From: Allodiplogaster sudhausi
Lineage: Eukaryota; Nematoda; Chromadorea; Rhabditida; Diplogasteridae
Assembly (NCBI GenBank): GCA_945643635.1
Contig: CALZFC010000356.1
Coordinates: 1,709,501-1,773,500, forward strand
DNA: 64,000 nucleotides
Direction: 5' to 3'
In this document: positions 24,793 to 35,964 of the stretch, piece after piece
How positions within the stretch are numbered: the first letter of the stretch is position 1
Layout: each line of letters begins with the position of its first letter
Translations under genes and position numbers: made by a program
The notes under the pieces: generated by a model
The model's database searches: none
What the model saw: only the letters and a program-made list of their open reading frames with translations
What the model was told of the DNA's origin: nothing

Positions 24793-26847
24793 TAATATTG
24801 TATGTAGTTTAGAAACAACTTGACCGATAAGACGAGAATTGATAAATTTTGCTTTTTTTATAATTCTTATACCGATCTTCTAAAATATATGCTTTGTCTG
24901 AATATACACAAGTAATCTATACAGTTTTCATTTTAAGCCTACAATATGCACTTATCAGAGTTCTCAGCCCATCGCTTCTTTCTTTTCTTATGAACTCTAA
25001 TTCAGGCAAACATGTGCAAGCAGCTTTTTCTCATACCTTTGACAAGATTTTCGAATCATTCTCATTATTTTGTAGTCCCCTCACTTTGACGTCAGTGAAC
25101 AACATGTTCATACCTCTCACATTTCGTTCATAGCACGGCTACAATTGCGCGTGGAATTGGCTGACTCGATTAGGAAATTTTGCATTGAGGCCAAGAAAAG
25201 AGGCCGACTGCAAACTATCAGTGTATTTGCCAAGCGTGCTTGACTGAAAGAACACAGAGCCTCCGTGAAGAGCTCGCTCTCACTCATCTTCCAGCAACGC
25301 CGCAGCAAGCAACTACGATATTCAAGCCAGTCAAGCTGTTCACGAATGAAGGATGCTGCCTGGGGCTAGGCTTACGACGATCTGCTTGGACCTGAAGAGG
25401 GAAGGCAGAAGGCGAAGGAAGCATCTGCTTGAACGCAGCGTCAATGCCGCTTCCTACCATGCCGGAAGAGTTGACATGCGCATCGAGAACATCGTACACA
25501 TGGTGCGATCAATTGACTCTTAGTCAAAATCATTTTGCAAAGAGTCAATTGACAGTGACGTCACTTGAATGGCGACGCGATCCGACACCTACAAGAGAAT
25601 GGTCTCGGCTTTCCCCGAGGTTATGAAATGAGTTATATACCATTCGAAAGCTGTCTTCGAGGTGATAACAAAAATAATGAGCTTTCGAATGATATATAAC
25701 TCATTTCACAACCTCGGGGGAAGCCGAGACCATTCTATTGTTAGTAGTGAAAAAGATATTCTAAATAGAGTTGGAAGAAGCATGCATACAGGTGGGCAAG
25801 AGAAACAAAAGTGAATGAATCGTCTCCATCGTTGAAGAGTTAATCACTTTCTACCACTTATTACTTTCTCTCCTCTCTTTCTCTCTCTCTCTCTCTAATT
25901 CTGTTCTCTCTCCCTTCTGTTTTTTTTTCCATCTCTCCGTCTACACCATCTTTTATAAATGCTTTCTCCCTTCAAGTTTTCTTAGTCATCATCACCCTCA
26001 CTCAGCCTGTGAAATTTACACCCTCCAAAGCAGACATGTTTCTTTCTTTCCCGGCTGTAAATATTTTTTTACAATTATCCATTTGGACCATCAAGTAATA
26101 TTAAACTCTTTCTAAATTTTGGAATTGCTCTGCTTTAACAACTCGGTTTTTCCTGCCCAGATTGCAAATTTTATAAAGGAGTGGGAAAATACATGAACAA
26201 GGTCAAGTGAGGAAAGGTTCCATGCTTTAAGGTCCAGAAAACTTTGACAAGTTTTCATCTACCATTTTTTAAATAATGATACATCTGCGATCTCTTTCGT
26301 CCCCATATGTTGGACGCTTTTATTTGAACGACCCGAAGATGTTTTGACTTCTTAAACGAATTCGCTGCATCTCTTTCCGTTTCTCTAAGTATCGCAGTGC
26401 AATGCATGAAAATGTTCCTTCTCAAAAAGTCAACCGACATGATAGCTGACCAGTATGTCGTAAATACTTCTGCTCTATCCTTGCTTCTAAATAATCTTTT
26501 GCCATTTTATTCATATGATGAACGCGGACTTTTCACAAGATTGATTTAACCAACATTTTTTTACATTTTAAATTCCAACTAGAGGGAGGGGTAAAATTTA
26601 CAATGCCATTATCAAGGGATTTATCTTACACTTAGGGTATAACTTTCAATCTCACAGGCTCGCTTATCCACTTACATTTGTCCCGTCGCTCTCGCGCCTT
26701 CCTGCTTCCTTCTCTGTCCAGTCCAGGAGCACTAGGCGACATTCTCAATTTGTTCTATACCATTTCACTCAATATATACATGAAGCATTGTTTGGATTGT
26801 TTCAATATTTTTCGCATTCTTTCTCATGGGTGTCGGAAACTTTTTCG
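24793..26847. other. Intergenic with receptor relic, hairpin element and CT tracts
   Basis: Holds the second copy of the receptor-tail relic (24935-25250), a hairpin element (25600-25735), a CT-rich stretch (25860-25980), and sequence that is paralogous to 33.2-34.4 kb. No supported gene; a small minus-strand ORF at 25284-25499 has no recognisable features. Confidence 0.5.
25600..25735. mobile_element. Short hairpin MITE
   Basis: Two nearly perfect inverted arms (about 25600-25655 and 25678-25735) read AGAATGGTCTCGGCTT.. and include ATTCGAAAGCT. The paralogous sequence near 33190 (GGCGACGCGATC..GTTAGTGG) lacks it, so it inserted after the block duplication. Confidence 0.75.
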
Positions 26848-29756
26848 ATGGTATCACCGACAGCAATTCAGATCGCAAAGCAGAAGGAGCGTGGTTAGCA
26901 TTTAGTTTTAAATAATTATTTGAATTAGTTTTTTTGTCAAATATTTATTTATAACAACGGAGACAGACTGGTGCGCCGTTAGGATCATGTTTGTTACCAA
27001 GTTTCTGATGAAGCTCGCATCGGGTGTCGTCTCATTAGGCGTATGGCCTTATATGCAGCAGGTAAGTTGAGTTGTAATTTTTTAGCTCCCAAATAAACTA
27101 GTTAATTTCCTTGAATATTCCAAACAATATGTAGCTATGTGGAATAATCAAATGTTTGTGTCCTTATCCCCTTTTGCCAGGTTCAGTCACCTTCAAGGGC
27201 GAAACGTCTTCTATCATCCAAGCGACGCGAGCAGTGAGCTGTCTTCTCTTCGGCTTCTGGCAATACCGATGGTAGCAGAGCTAGTATGAACAAAGCTCGA
27301 ACATGTCTAAATTGTCCCAATTAGGAATGTCTTTCCGAATAAGACAAGGGAAAATTTTAACATTAGGCTCGTTTTTTTTGTTCCAGGGAACTACATATGC
27401 TTGAATCAACTTAAAAAAAAGTATGTTCAATTTCAATAATCTTTTGTACCAAAGTAGTAATCCAAATCTTCTTCGGCGTTGGTTTTTTGTATTCGCCAGA
27501 TTTCCACTAATCTTCGGCCGCGTCATCGCGTACATAGGCATCGTTCTCTACTTTCTGGTCGAGCTTTTCCCGTTGAATCGACGATGTGTCATGATGTCTG
27601 CGTCGCTGCTCTTCGCAATTGCGTCAAGCAGTTTAGCTTATTCTATTTTTTCTTCTTCGATTAGCTAGCGCGCAAGGATCCCGAGTTCGATCCCGCCCGG
27701 GGAAGACCACCCCTGCTAACCTCCGGGGATAGCGCAAGTAGTAGTGGTAATAGCATGCTACGATGAGTGCTGCCCCTGAAGTGGGTTGGCTCCTCAGAAA
27801 GTGGCAAAATGGAAACCGTCACTGGTGACCAGCATTGATTCCGGCTAACTTTGCAGCCTTTTATTTACTTCATTGAAAAATCGTTGAAAGGGCGCAAACG
27901 TGTCACGATTTAGTTTAAAAAATTTCAGCAAAAAAATTATCTTCAGTCCTTTTTCATCAGGTAGCACAAGCGTTCTTCATGCGTACTCCGTTCGAATTAG
28001 CTCAGATGAGGATCGCTCCAAGGTCTTCGCGCTCCTTATGCTGGCTAAACTCCTCGCTGTCGTCCTCAGTCCTCGTTTGTTATTTTTCTAACCTCCATTT
28101 ACTTTCCGTTAAAACGAATTCAATTTGTTTTTTTGCTTGCAAGAATATTTTAATGTTGATAATGAGTCTACTTCAAATCAACTTTTGCTCATATTACAAG
28201 TGCGGTGTACTGTCACTGTCAAGTGACCCACTATTATTGATACGAGTCATTGTTTGATAATAGTGGGTCAAAAGCCGAGCTTGACAGTGACAGGCACTCA
28301 TAGCATTGAGAATGTTCAGATGGAATGTGCCTCATTTTCAGTCATTCAACTCGCTTTTAGCAGCATTCGATATCCAGGATATCAGATTTTGCCGCAGGTT
28401 CTATTCCACGCCTACTCAGGTGTCCTTTTTTTATTATTATTAAAACATACATTATTCACATATTCAAAAAAGGTTAATAAAAAGCCTTTCGTAAATAATT
28501 ATGTTTTAAGCGCCTGCCTGGCTCGCTCTGTTCACGAATACAGTAGCCGTTATAATAATTTGCTGCTGCTTCCGCGATCGGAAAAGAAAAACTTTGTTGA
28601 GTTCTTCACAAGGTTTGAATTATGTTACGTTCTAAAACGTCAAAAAGTAAAGGTAGCACACAAGTTTTTATCTAATTTTAACTGAGGACAAATATTGATT
28701 TATTGATTGTCTTCGCGATGTTCCATTCAGCTGGACACTCGTGGCTGTCGTGATGTTCGTCAAGGTTGTCGAGCAGTACAACATGTCCATGCTATCAACG
28801 TTGGTCTTTTGGAAGTTCTGCTAATATGATTTCGTCATTCGATGAGCCTATTCTCACCAAACAAACCACATTTTTTCGAATATTCCAAATACTTTTCGAA
28901 CATTCCAAATAATTTTCGAATATTCTAAACACTTTTCGAATATTCCAAATATTTGATTGATTTTGATTATTCGAACTTCTTTTTTATTCGATTATTCTAA
29001 TGTGCGCGTTCAGCACAGAATGATCCAGCCAATGCTCATGGTGCTACATGGTCTGGATGGGATTAAAGCGGTCCGCGCGACCTCGATTCTCATGGTCGTC
29101 GTTGGTGTTTGCGCGATTTGCGTTGCTGCACTCTTCTACTTGCGAAACTCGCTGACCGGTTTGGAGAGCTCCTTAAGAATTTTTTTAAACCAAATATTTA
29201 AAATGAAAACTGTCGTTAAAAATAAGGATGTTTTATATCCTTTAATTGTGTCAGCATATGTTTGCCGATGGTCTTCATTATCTCTCTTCTCGGAGTCCTC
29301 GGCATGTTCATCGTCACTTATCCGTATTTAACTGCCAAAGTCGTGCACTCCTTTATCGGTACACTCAACCTGGTGATATACTAATTTTCCTTGTTTTCAA
29401 GCCCGCCTAGGAAAGAAACACAAAGAAAGAAAGAAACACGTTATAGTAGACATAACTTGGCGAGATATTTATTTTCTTTTTTATAGAAAAAAATTAGCAT
29501 CTCGAAAGCCCGCTATTAAGATGGTATTAAGAGGGATGAAATAGTAAGATTAAAATAAAGAATTTCAGCGACAACTGGCTCGACAACAGCTCTGACACCT
29601 ACACTTGGTGTGACTCTGCGAGTGTCGGTTTACCGGCCGGTGTCCTTCTCGTGACCATTGCGTGTGTCCTCGGCATCTCGGCGCCGCTCAATGTCGTCTC
29701 TCTCGACACTATCTATTCAAAGATAATTCTCAGCGATGTCGACCAGGTTCTTTGAT
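26848..29756 (+). pseudogene. MFSD8/CLN7-like transporter copy 2, decayed
   Basis: Homologous to the intact gene at 17221 exon by exon, but broken in several places. The acceptor of exon 2 is lost (ATAAC near 26953 where copy 3 has ATAGT). Exon 3 has a 13-nt deletion near 27184 and an in-frame TAG at 27273-27275. Exon 8 lacks its 5' half and acceptor (near 28710). Exon 11 has a 1-nt deletion near 29583. Exons 12-13 are absent after 29756. A tRNA-derived SINE lies in intron 4. The start is MVSP at 26848. Clearly non-functional as a full carrier. Confidence 0.88.
27661..27852 (+). mobile_element. tRNA-derived SINE in transporter copy 2
   Basis: Begins TTAGCTAGCGCGCAAGG (A-box-like) and continues with GAGTTCGATCCCGCC (B-box-like), then a non-tRNA body ending GATTCCGGCTAAC. 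The same element sits at the same intron position in copy 3 (36813) but not in copy 1, so it inserted before copies 2 and 3 split. Confidence 0.7.
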
Positions 29757-30037
29757 CTTTCGTATATACTAATATACTTTCGTATATTCCAATATACTTT
29801 CGTATATTCTAATATACAGTACCGCCCACGAGCCAGTGGTTTCGGCTCGAGCGGCTCCGAGCGGCTCGAGCGGATCCGAGCCGCTCTAGCCGTTAAGAGC
29901 CGCGTTGAATAATACGCCAGAGAGTGAATATTTTGGCTTTATGTTACTTGTGCCATGCTCAGAAAACATTCCTCAGTCGATTCTGCTAGAAAAAAGCGGA
30001 ATAAAATGCCGAAATAAAAATACATTATTTCCGTACA
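29757..30037. repeat. TIR-like end and GAGCGGCTC palindrome
   Basis: At 29815 a TA is followed by CAGTACCGCCCACG, and the inverted form GGGCGGTACTG lies at 33985-33995. Behind it a GC-rich palindrome of repeated GAGCGGCTC units (29845-29890) looks like the subterminal part of a Tc1/mariner-type or related MITE. The other end was not found nearby. Confidence 0.45.
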
Positions 30038-30323
30038 CTCCTGATGACAAATGTGGTGTTGCATCCCAAAGTGTATGGTGCTTGGTGTAATTTACGATCA
30101 CTTTGGCTACTTGCCATGTTTTCAGACAACGGAAATAAGCACAGCTCTGGCTTTTTTTCTTCTTCTGATGTAAAATGTAGCAAAATATGGGCAGCGGTTG
30201 GGATTCGAACATGTGACACTCAAAACAAAAAGCGATCGCGCTAGCCACTGCGCCACACAGATCGTTGCCGGGAACCCAAGCCAGACGTTGACAATGGATT
30301 TGCCACCAAATGTGCTTGGAGCA

Positions 30324-30365
<42 letters not shown>

Positions 30366-30866
30366 ATCTCTTTCTTTTTCTCTCCACTCACTCTCTACTT
30401 CTCGGTCAAGTCTGGATTTTTCCTCTCTTTTCCTCCGATTCGAGCGATCATCCAATTTGTTCTCCCTTGCTTTTTCCACTCGCTACTCTTATTCTGGGCA
30501 AAACAATTGCACCAGTTGGGATTAGAACCTGCGACACTCAAAACAGTGTGCGAGCGTGCAACTTACTGCGCCACACATGACACGCTTGGAGGCTCTCCTC
30601 TTTCATTGTCAACGTCTGGCTTGGGTTCCCGGGAACGATCTGTGTGGCGCAGTGGCTAGCGCGATCGCTTTTTGTTTTGAGTGTCACATGTTCGAATCCC
30701 AACCGCTGCCCATATTTTGCTACATTTTACATCAGAAGAAGAAAAAAGGCCAGAGCTGTGCTTATTTCCGTTGTTTGAAAACATGGCAAGTAGCCAAAGT
30801 GATCGTAAATCACACCAAGCACCATACACTTTAGGACGCAACACCACATTTGTCATCAGGATGTGG
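30038..30866. mobile_element. Inverted pair of tRNA-derived SINEs (foldback)
   Basis: Arms of about 265 bp (30038-30310 and 30598-30866) are inverted copies. Each contains a tRNA-like head with A box TGGCGCAGTGGCTAGCGCG and B box ATGTTCGAATCCC, antisense in the left arm and sense in the right. A third, diverged tRNA-like segment lies antisense at about 30505-30592 (GTTCTAATCCC). A CT microsatellite (30321-30400) separates them. Not true tRNA genes: the 3' halves do not fold as a cloverleaf by eye. Confidence 0.7.
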
Positions 30867-31334
30867 TCCAAGGAAGAGTTGGGAAGTTAAAATCTCCTTA
30901 AAGGAGGTCCGAGGCGAATAAATAGTGTCCTGTTATTTTCGCCTTATTTGGTGGGGTTGTGCAAGAAACTTCGATTGCAAGTGTCCCGAAGTAACAAAAA
31001 CCTTCATGCCCTGAGGAAATTAACACTGTTTTCTACTTTGAATTTCCAAATATTTTATTTTCCCGCCATTTTCAAAAAAATTTTATAGAGCAACACTGTG
31101 GCCGCTGGGGCCAACTGAGTCTTGCCCATGAATTGCATACATGTGGTGCGCGCAACCAACATTGGCCGGGTTTTCCTTAACACGTAGGCTCACCTGGCAG
31201 TGGTGCAAACAACAAGTTTCTGGGGAGAGAGGCAAGGGGTAGTAGCACCATTTCTGTTGATTCTTTACTCCGTACTATTTTTCATTCCGTACAAATCCGT
31301 CAGGGACTTCGTGGTAGGAGTTTTTCCCTTAAGG

Positions 31335-32135
31335 CCTCCTTTAAGGCTAGTGGATGTGCTCACAAATTGTTTTTTTTTTTAAATAAAAGCCCAAATTTAG
31401 TGGGTCTTTGGAGGAATTCCAGCAATGTTCCTCGTTTTCTTCAACATACATATTAATCGTCATCATCCTAAGAAGGTAAATAATAGTCATCATTAAAGGA
31501 AGTATTCGAAGAAAGGAAACCGAATATGATAATATTAGGGTGCACACGATGCAGAACTCCAACCTGAAAGGGTGTTGATTTAAGACGCATTAAAAAATTT
31601 AAAATTTGATTTCCATTTGTTATCCTATCTCTAGTTCTTTCATTGTCTTGCTTTACCTTGACATACCTATTGGTAAATATGGGGTGCTAATTGGGCAGGA
31701 GTTTCAGAGAAGGTCTCTTCTTCCCAGCCGTTGGCATTACTGTTTTTGGTTTTGATTACTCAACGGGTGCGAAATTTTCTACAGTATTCAAAAAAAGAAA
31801 TTCAAATGCTTATCTGGCTAAATACTGATTTTCATAAATCGAAACCATCTCAAATCGATCTTCTACTCCAGACTTGATCATATTGGAAACTAGTTTTGGT
31901 CGTATACTTTTTTTTTAATCCTCTAGAATCATTCCGTAAGACACACACAAGGTGCGAACACCTTGAATTCCTCACTGCATACCAATAACCGGCGAGTGAC
32001 TGCAATGCTCGTCGTTGCCTCCATCACTTCCATCCTCAGCCGCATAACTTTGTTCGGAGGATTTGGTTTGACTCTCTCTCGACCTAATCTTGATGACCAG
32101 TTACAGGAGTGTCAATGTTCTCTCGTAAGTCAAAA
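31335..32135 (+). pseudogene. GPCR fragment duplicated from the 22.4-kb gene
   Basis: Matches the gene at 22390 from the end of its exon 4 (TTAAGGCTAGTGG, same GC donor) through exon 5 (TGGGTCTTTGGAGG..) and the helix 6 exon (AACCGGCGAGTGACTGC..CAATGTTCTCTC). The N-terminal helices and the helix 7 exon are missing, so it cannot make a receptor. It lies upstream of transporter copy 3, in the opposite relative order to copy 1, showing that the unit duplicated was GPCR tail plus transporter. Confidence 0.75.
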
Positions 32136-32585
32136 GTCCATTCTAACCATAAGTACATTGCTATTAGAAGAACAATAGGAATCATTTGAATACGACACGC
32201 ATGAATAAGTTTATTAATTTATACGAATTTTCATCGGATGAAGAGAATAAAAAAAGGAATGAGAAAATGGCTTTACTCTCCATTTGATTGGATGTACGTT
32301 AATATTCGATCCTTGTTACAAAGAGGAAACAATGTACGCTAAAAAATACGAATTATTAATTGTATCACGTTTACATCTAATTGACATCTAACATTTTACA
32401 GTTAGATATGAGTAAGAGTTTAAAAATTTTTAGAAAAATACTTATATAAGCGCCATTTTCAAAGTCTGTCAGATTTTTGAATAGGGCTCATTTTCAGACA
32501 AAGGCCAACGGCAACCAGCCAGACGTAACATTTGCGACCAACGACCTAGGTAAAGGCCGAGAAGAGGAAGACGACGAGATGACAT

Positions 32586-33051
32586 CAGAGCTGCACGCGA
32601 CCCGGGCCGGCCCGGGCCGGCCCGGTCCAAGGGCCGGCCGGGCCCAAATTTCCAAGGCCCTCTAGGGCCGGGCCGGGCCCAACCTTGGGCCCGGCCCTGA
32701 GCCCGTTTGGGCCCGTTTTTCGAAAATATGCATTCGAGCATGCTCATGACCGACCGAACTCTTATTGCTCATACATAATATTGTAGCTCGGGGGTTGTAT
32801 TCCTCTTCAGAATGAAGTAAATGAGAAGCCTTGTGAACGGCAAGCTAGAAGAAAAAAAATTTCGCTAAGAAAATTACGAATTAGAAATTGAAATTAGACC
32901 TATTTGAAAATCGGGCCTAAGCGGGCCGGAGCGGGCCGGCCCGGGCCGGCCGGGCCCAAAATTCCAGGGCCCTAAAACGGCGGGCCAGGCCGGGCCGAGA
33001 TTTAGGGCCCGAAGGGCCGGCCCAAAAAATTTGGGCCCGCGTGCACCTCTG
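32586..33051. mobile_element. GC-rich palindromic hAT-type MITE, 466 bp
   Basis: Flanked by an exact 8-bp target duplication GATGACAT (32578-32585 and 33052-33059). Termini are CAGAGCTGCACGCG and, inverted, CAGAGGTGCACGCG, as in hAT elements. Inside each end is a long run of GGGCC/GGCCC-type repeats. The small proline/glycine/arginine-rich ORFs here are artefacts of that composition. Confidence 0.9.
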
Positions 33052-33059
33052 GATGACAT

Positions 33060-35300
33060 CTCTACACTGTCTGTGCCATTTTCATGCTAGATCTAAGGTC
33101 ATGGTCTAATTTATTATTTGCAAAGTGTACGGCACTATTTTGTCGGATACTTCCTTTAAATAAGTGAGATAATGAGTATTAAAACACTCATCTAATGGCG
33201 ACGCGATCTGAAAGTTAGTGGTCAGAAAGATGTTCTAAATAGAGTAGGAAAAAGCATGAATACATTGGCAAAAGAAACAAAAGTGAATAAAGCATCTACA
33301 TCGTTGCCTTAGGCGGAAGAGTTGATCATTTTCTACCACTAATTACTTTCTCTTTCTCTCGTTCACTCTCTTTCTTTCTTCTGTTCTCTCTCCCTTTTGC
33401 TTTTCTCCCATCTCTTCTTCTTCACCATCTTCTTTACATGCTTTCTCAATTCTTGTTTTCTTAGTCATCATCATCACCCTCCTTGCGCCTGTGAAATGTC
33501 CACCATTCAAAGCGGACATGTTTCTTTCTTTCCAGGCTGTAAATATTTCTTTTTAAACAATTATATCTTTGGACCATCAAGTAATATTAAACGCTTTCTG
33601 AATATGCAATGACTGCTCTGCATTAACAGCTTGGTATTACTAACATTAATAGTCCCTAGATAAGACAAAATGATGCTAAAAGAAATCTGCCTCTGTAATT
33701 TAAAGTAATACTGTTCGAGCAACTGCTTTTATAAATTTCACTGAAACGATGACACATTGAGACACTATGAATTGTGGTGTTTCTGCACCATCGAATTCAC
33801 AAGATTTTCCGTTTTAACGAATATGCATTATCATGACATTTTAAAGCTCAATTATGGTATAGCCCGAGTGCTTCAATCTGAATATGCAAACCAAATCGGC
33901 GTACGATTTTCGGGAGACGCACAATTTGATCGGACATTTTGGAACTTTTTAAAATTTCCGAAAGTTCCTGCACCCCTGGTGGTTGGGCGGTACTGTATAT
34001 ACACGAACAAGTTCAAGTGAGGAAAAATTTTATGCTTTAAGATCCAGAAAACTTTGACAACTTTTCATTTACCGTTTTTTACATGATGATTGATCTTCCC
34101 TCTCTTTCGTCGCCATATGTTGAACTTTTTTTTTGAACGACCCTAAGTTGTTTTGACTTCCTCAACGTTTTCGCTACATCACTTTCCGTCGCTCTAACTG
34201 TCGCTGTGCAATTCCTGAAAATGTCTCTTCTCAAAAAGTCAACCGACATGAAAGCTGACAAGTATGTCGTAAATGCTTCAGCTCTGTCCTTGCTTCTAAA
34301 TAATTAACGCTTTTAAGGCAACTTTTAATTTATTATCATTATCTGCCTCGGTGATTTCTTTTGTCATTTTCTTCGTATGATGTACACGTGAACGCGAACT
34401 TTTCACAAGATTTCAATCTTCCTTACCTAATACTTAAAAAAAATCCCTTCTAGACTTGAAAATGTTCAATTTTTAATTGTTTATAGACTTTATAGTTTGA
34501 AGGAGTTCAGAGAACGTGTTTCTCATTTTACATGAATCAATCCTATACAGCTGTATGTATGTATATATGTAGCATGAAAAGAGCTTTCGAATGGACTATT
34601 GGGTTTAGGAAACTTAGGATGCGCTAATATTACCTATTCGATTATCTTCGTGCGGCAGTACAAATCAGTACATATACTTATAAAAATTCTTTCTTATTTG
34701 ATTCAACAAAAGATATGGATTATTGGGCGCACGCTCTTTCTTTTGTCATGTATATGATTGGACGTGCAAAAATGATTATGAAATGCTCTTTTTTACTTGC
34801 GCTTAGAGAAAATCGACTAGGAAACTTCAGCGCATCCTAAGTTTCCTGAACCCAATAGTCCATTTAAAGCAATTTTAATGCTCAATAGAGCTGTATAAGT
34901 ATGGTTGGTGTAAAATGAGAAACACGTGCTTTGAGCTCCCTCAAACTTTAAAGCCTATAAAAATTGTAAATTAAACATTTTCTTGTTTTTCTGTTTTTCG
35001 TTGAATAGATCTTGGTTATTAAAGGAAGAAAGCATCCGGCGAATAATTATACAATAGCGCTAGAGAACCAGTTTAAATGCGCGCGTTCATAAAGTTGCCT
35101 GTCGCTCGGTCGAGAGAGCATGTGAAATAGGAGGGCGGCTGTGACCTACCGTAGCTACTTCTCTACCCGCCAGTTTTCACGTTACTATTACTCAGAATGT
35201 AATGGAAGAAAATTAAACTTTCTGGATACATATTTTATGATGAACATGTTCATATTGAAACAAACATAGGTTAATTATTCCCCGGATACCACCTTTAAAA
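33060..35300. other. Intergenic paralogous spacer with foldback element
   Basis: Sequence from about 33180 to 34400 is paralogous to 25570-26560, interrupted near 33640-33995 by an insertion ending in an inverted CAGTACCGCCC terminus. CT tracts occur at 33350-33480. A foldback element lies at 34458-34982. No gene. Confidence 0.5.
34458..34982. mobile_element. Foldback element, about 525 bp
   Basis: Arms of about 170-190 bp are inverted copies: the left has GAAAATGTT.. and ACGTGTTTCTCATTTTAC, the right GTAAAATGAGAAACACGTG.. and AACATTTTC. An inner pair TTAGGAAACTTAGGATGCGC (about 34605-34625) repeats inverted at about 34828-34850. The arms are diverged, so the element is old. Confidence 0.65.
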
Positions 35301-35303
35301 TGC

Positions 35304-35520
35304 ATATATGACGGTGCCAACTAAAAAACGGTCGTTTTTGCATTTTCGACTCGTTGTGCACACTTTTTTGGAATATTCCACACGAATATGCCAAATTTGT
35401 CAAAAAGTACGCGTCCTTTTTATCAAATTTGGCACATTCGTGTGGAATATTCCAAAAAAGTGTGCACAACGAGTCGAAAATGCAAAAATGCCCGTTTTTA
35501 TAGTTGGCACCGTCATATAT
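35304..35520. mobile_element. TA-flanked hairpin MITE, copy 1
   Basis: The whole unit is one near-perfect palindrome from TGACGGTGCCAACTAAAAA to its inverse, framed by ATATA/TATAT. The arms contain TTGGAATATTCCAC and the centre has AAAAAGTACGCGTCC.. Two relatives lie at 43519 and 45321. Confidence 0.85.
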
Positions 35521-35964
35521 CTTCATTTCTATATCTCAAAAACGTGCGGCGCAGTGACTTCAGACGTGCATCCAACTCTCCTCTCAGTGCGGCGAGCCTA
35601 ATAATTCAAGCCCCCATAGCGAGCGAAAGAGAAATTTTCTGATGACTAGACCACTTCTAATCAATTTCTTATACCAGAAAACAGATATTAGGAACTTTTG
35701 AACAAAACCCAAACCGGTCGATTTTGGCCGGGTCCCCTGCCATTTTGAAACTCTTGCAAATCGCGTCATATGTATCAAAAAGTGGATTATTCTAAATTTG
35801 TGATACAATTTCCGCCTACATGTGAGGGTCGATGTTTAGTGTTTTTTTTATATGGCTTGTATTTATCCTTCATAAAAAAATTCCTTCTAATATTCACAGT
35901 GCTGAAAGCGCAAATCGAACCATCCTCGAGTTTATCAACAGCAAAGGTATCGGAAATTATTTCG

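Noticed and set aside
25284..25499. Minus-strand 71-residue ORF as a gene
   Set aside because: No domain, signal peptide or splice partner was found; it lies in a spacer next to receptor relics.
30180..30740. Functional tRNA genes
   Set aside because: A- and B-box words are good, but no complete cloverleaf is visible, and the heads are part of longer repeated elements.
32469..33059. Pro/Gly/Arg-rich antisense ORFs
   Set aside because: Produced by the GGGCC repeats of the hAT MITE; no start context, splice sites or conservation.
29815..33997. A single 4.2-kb Tc1-like transposon between CAGTACCGCCC at 29817 and its inverse ending at 33995
   Set aside because: The interval contains sequence paralogous to the 23.6-26.1 kb block (GPCR fragment and spacer), so the two ends more likely belong to separate insertions.
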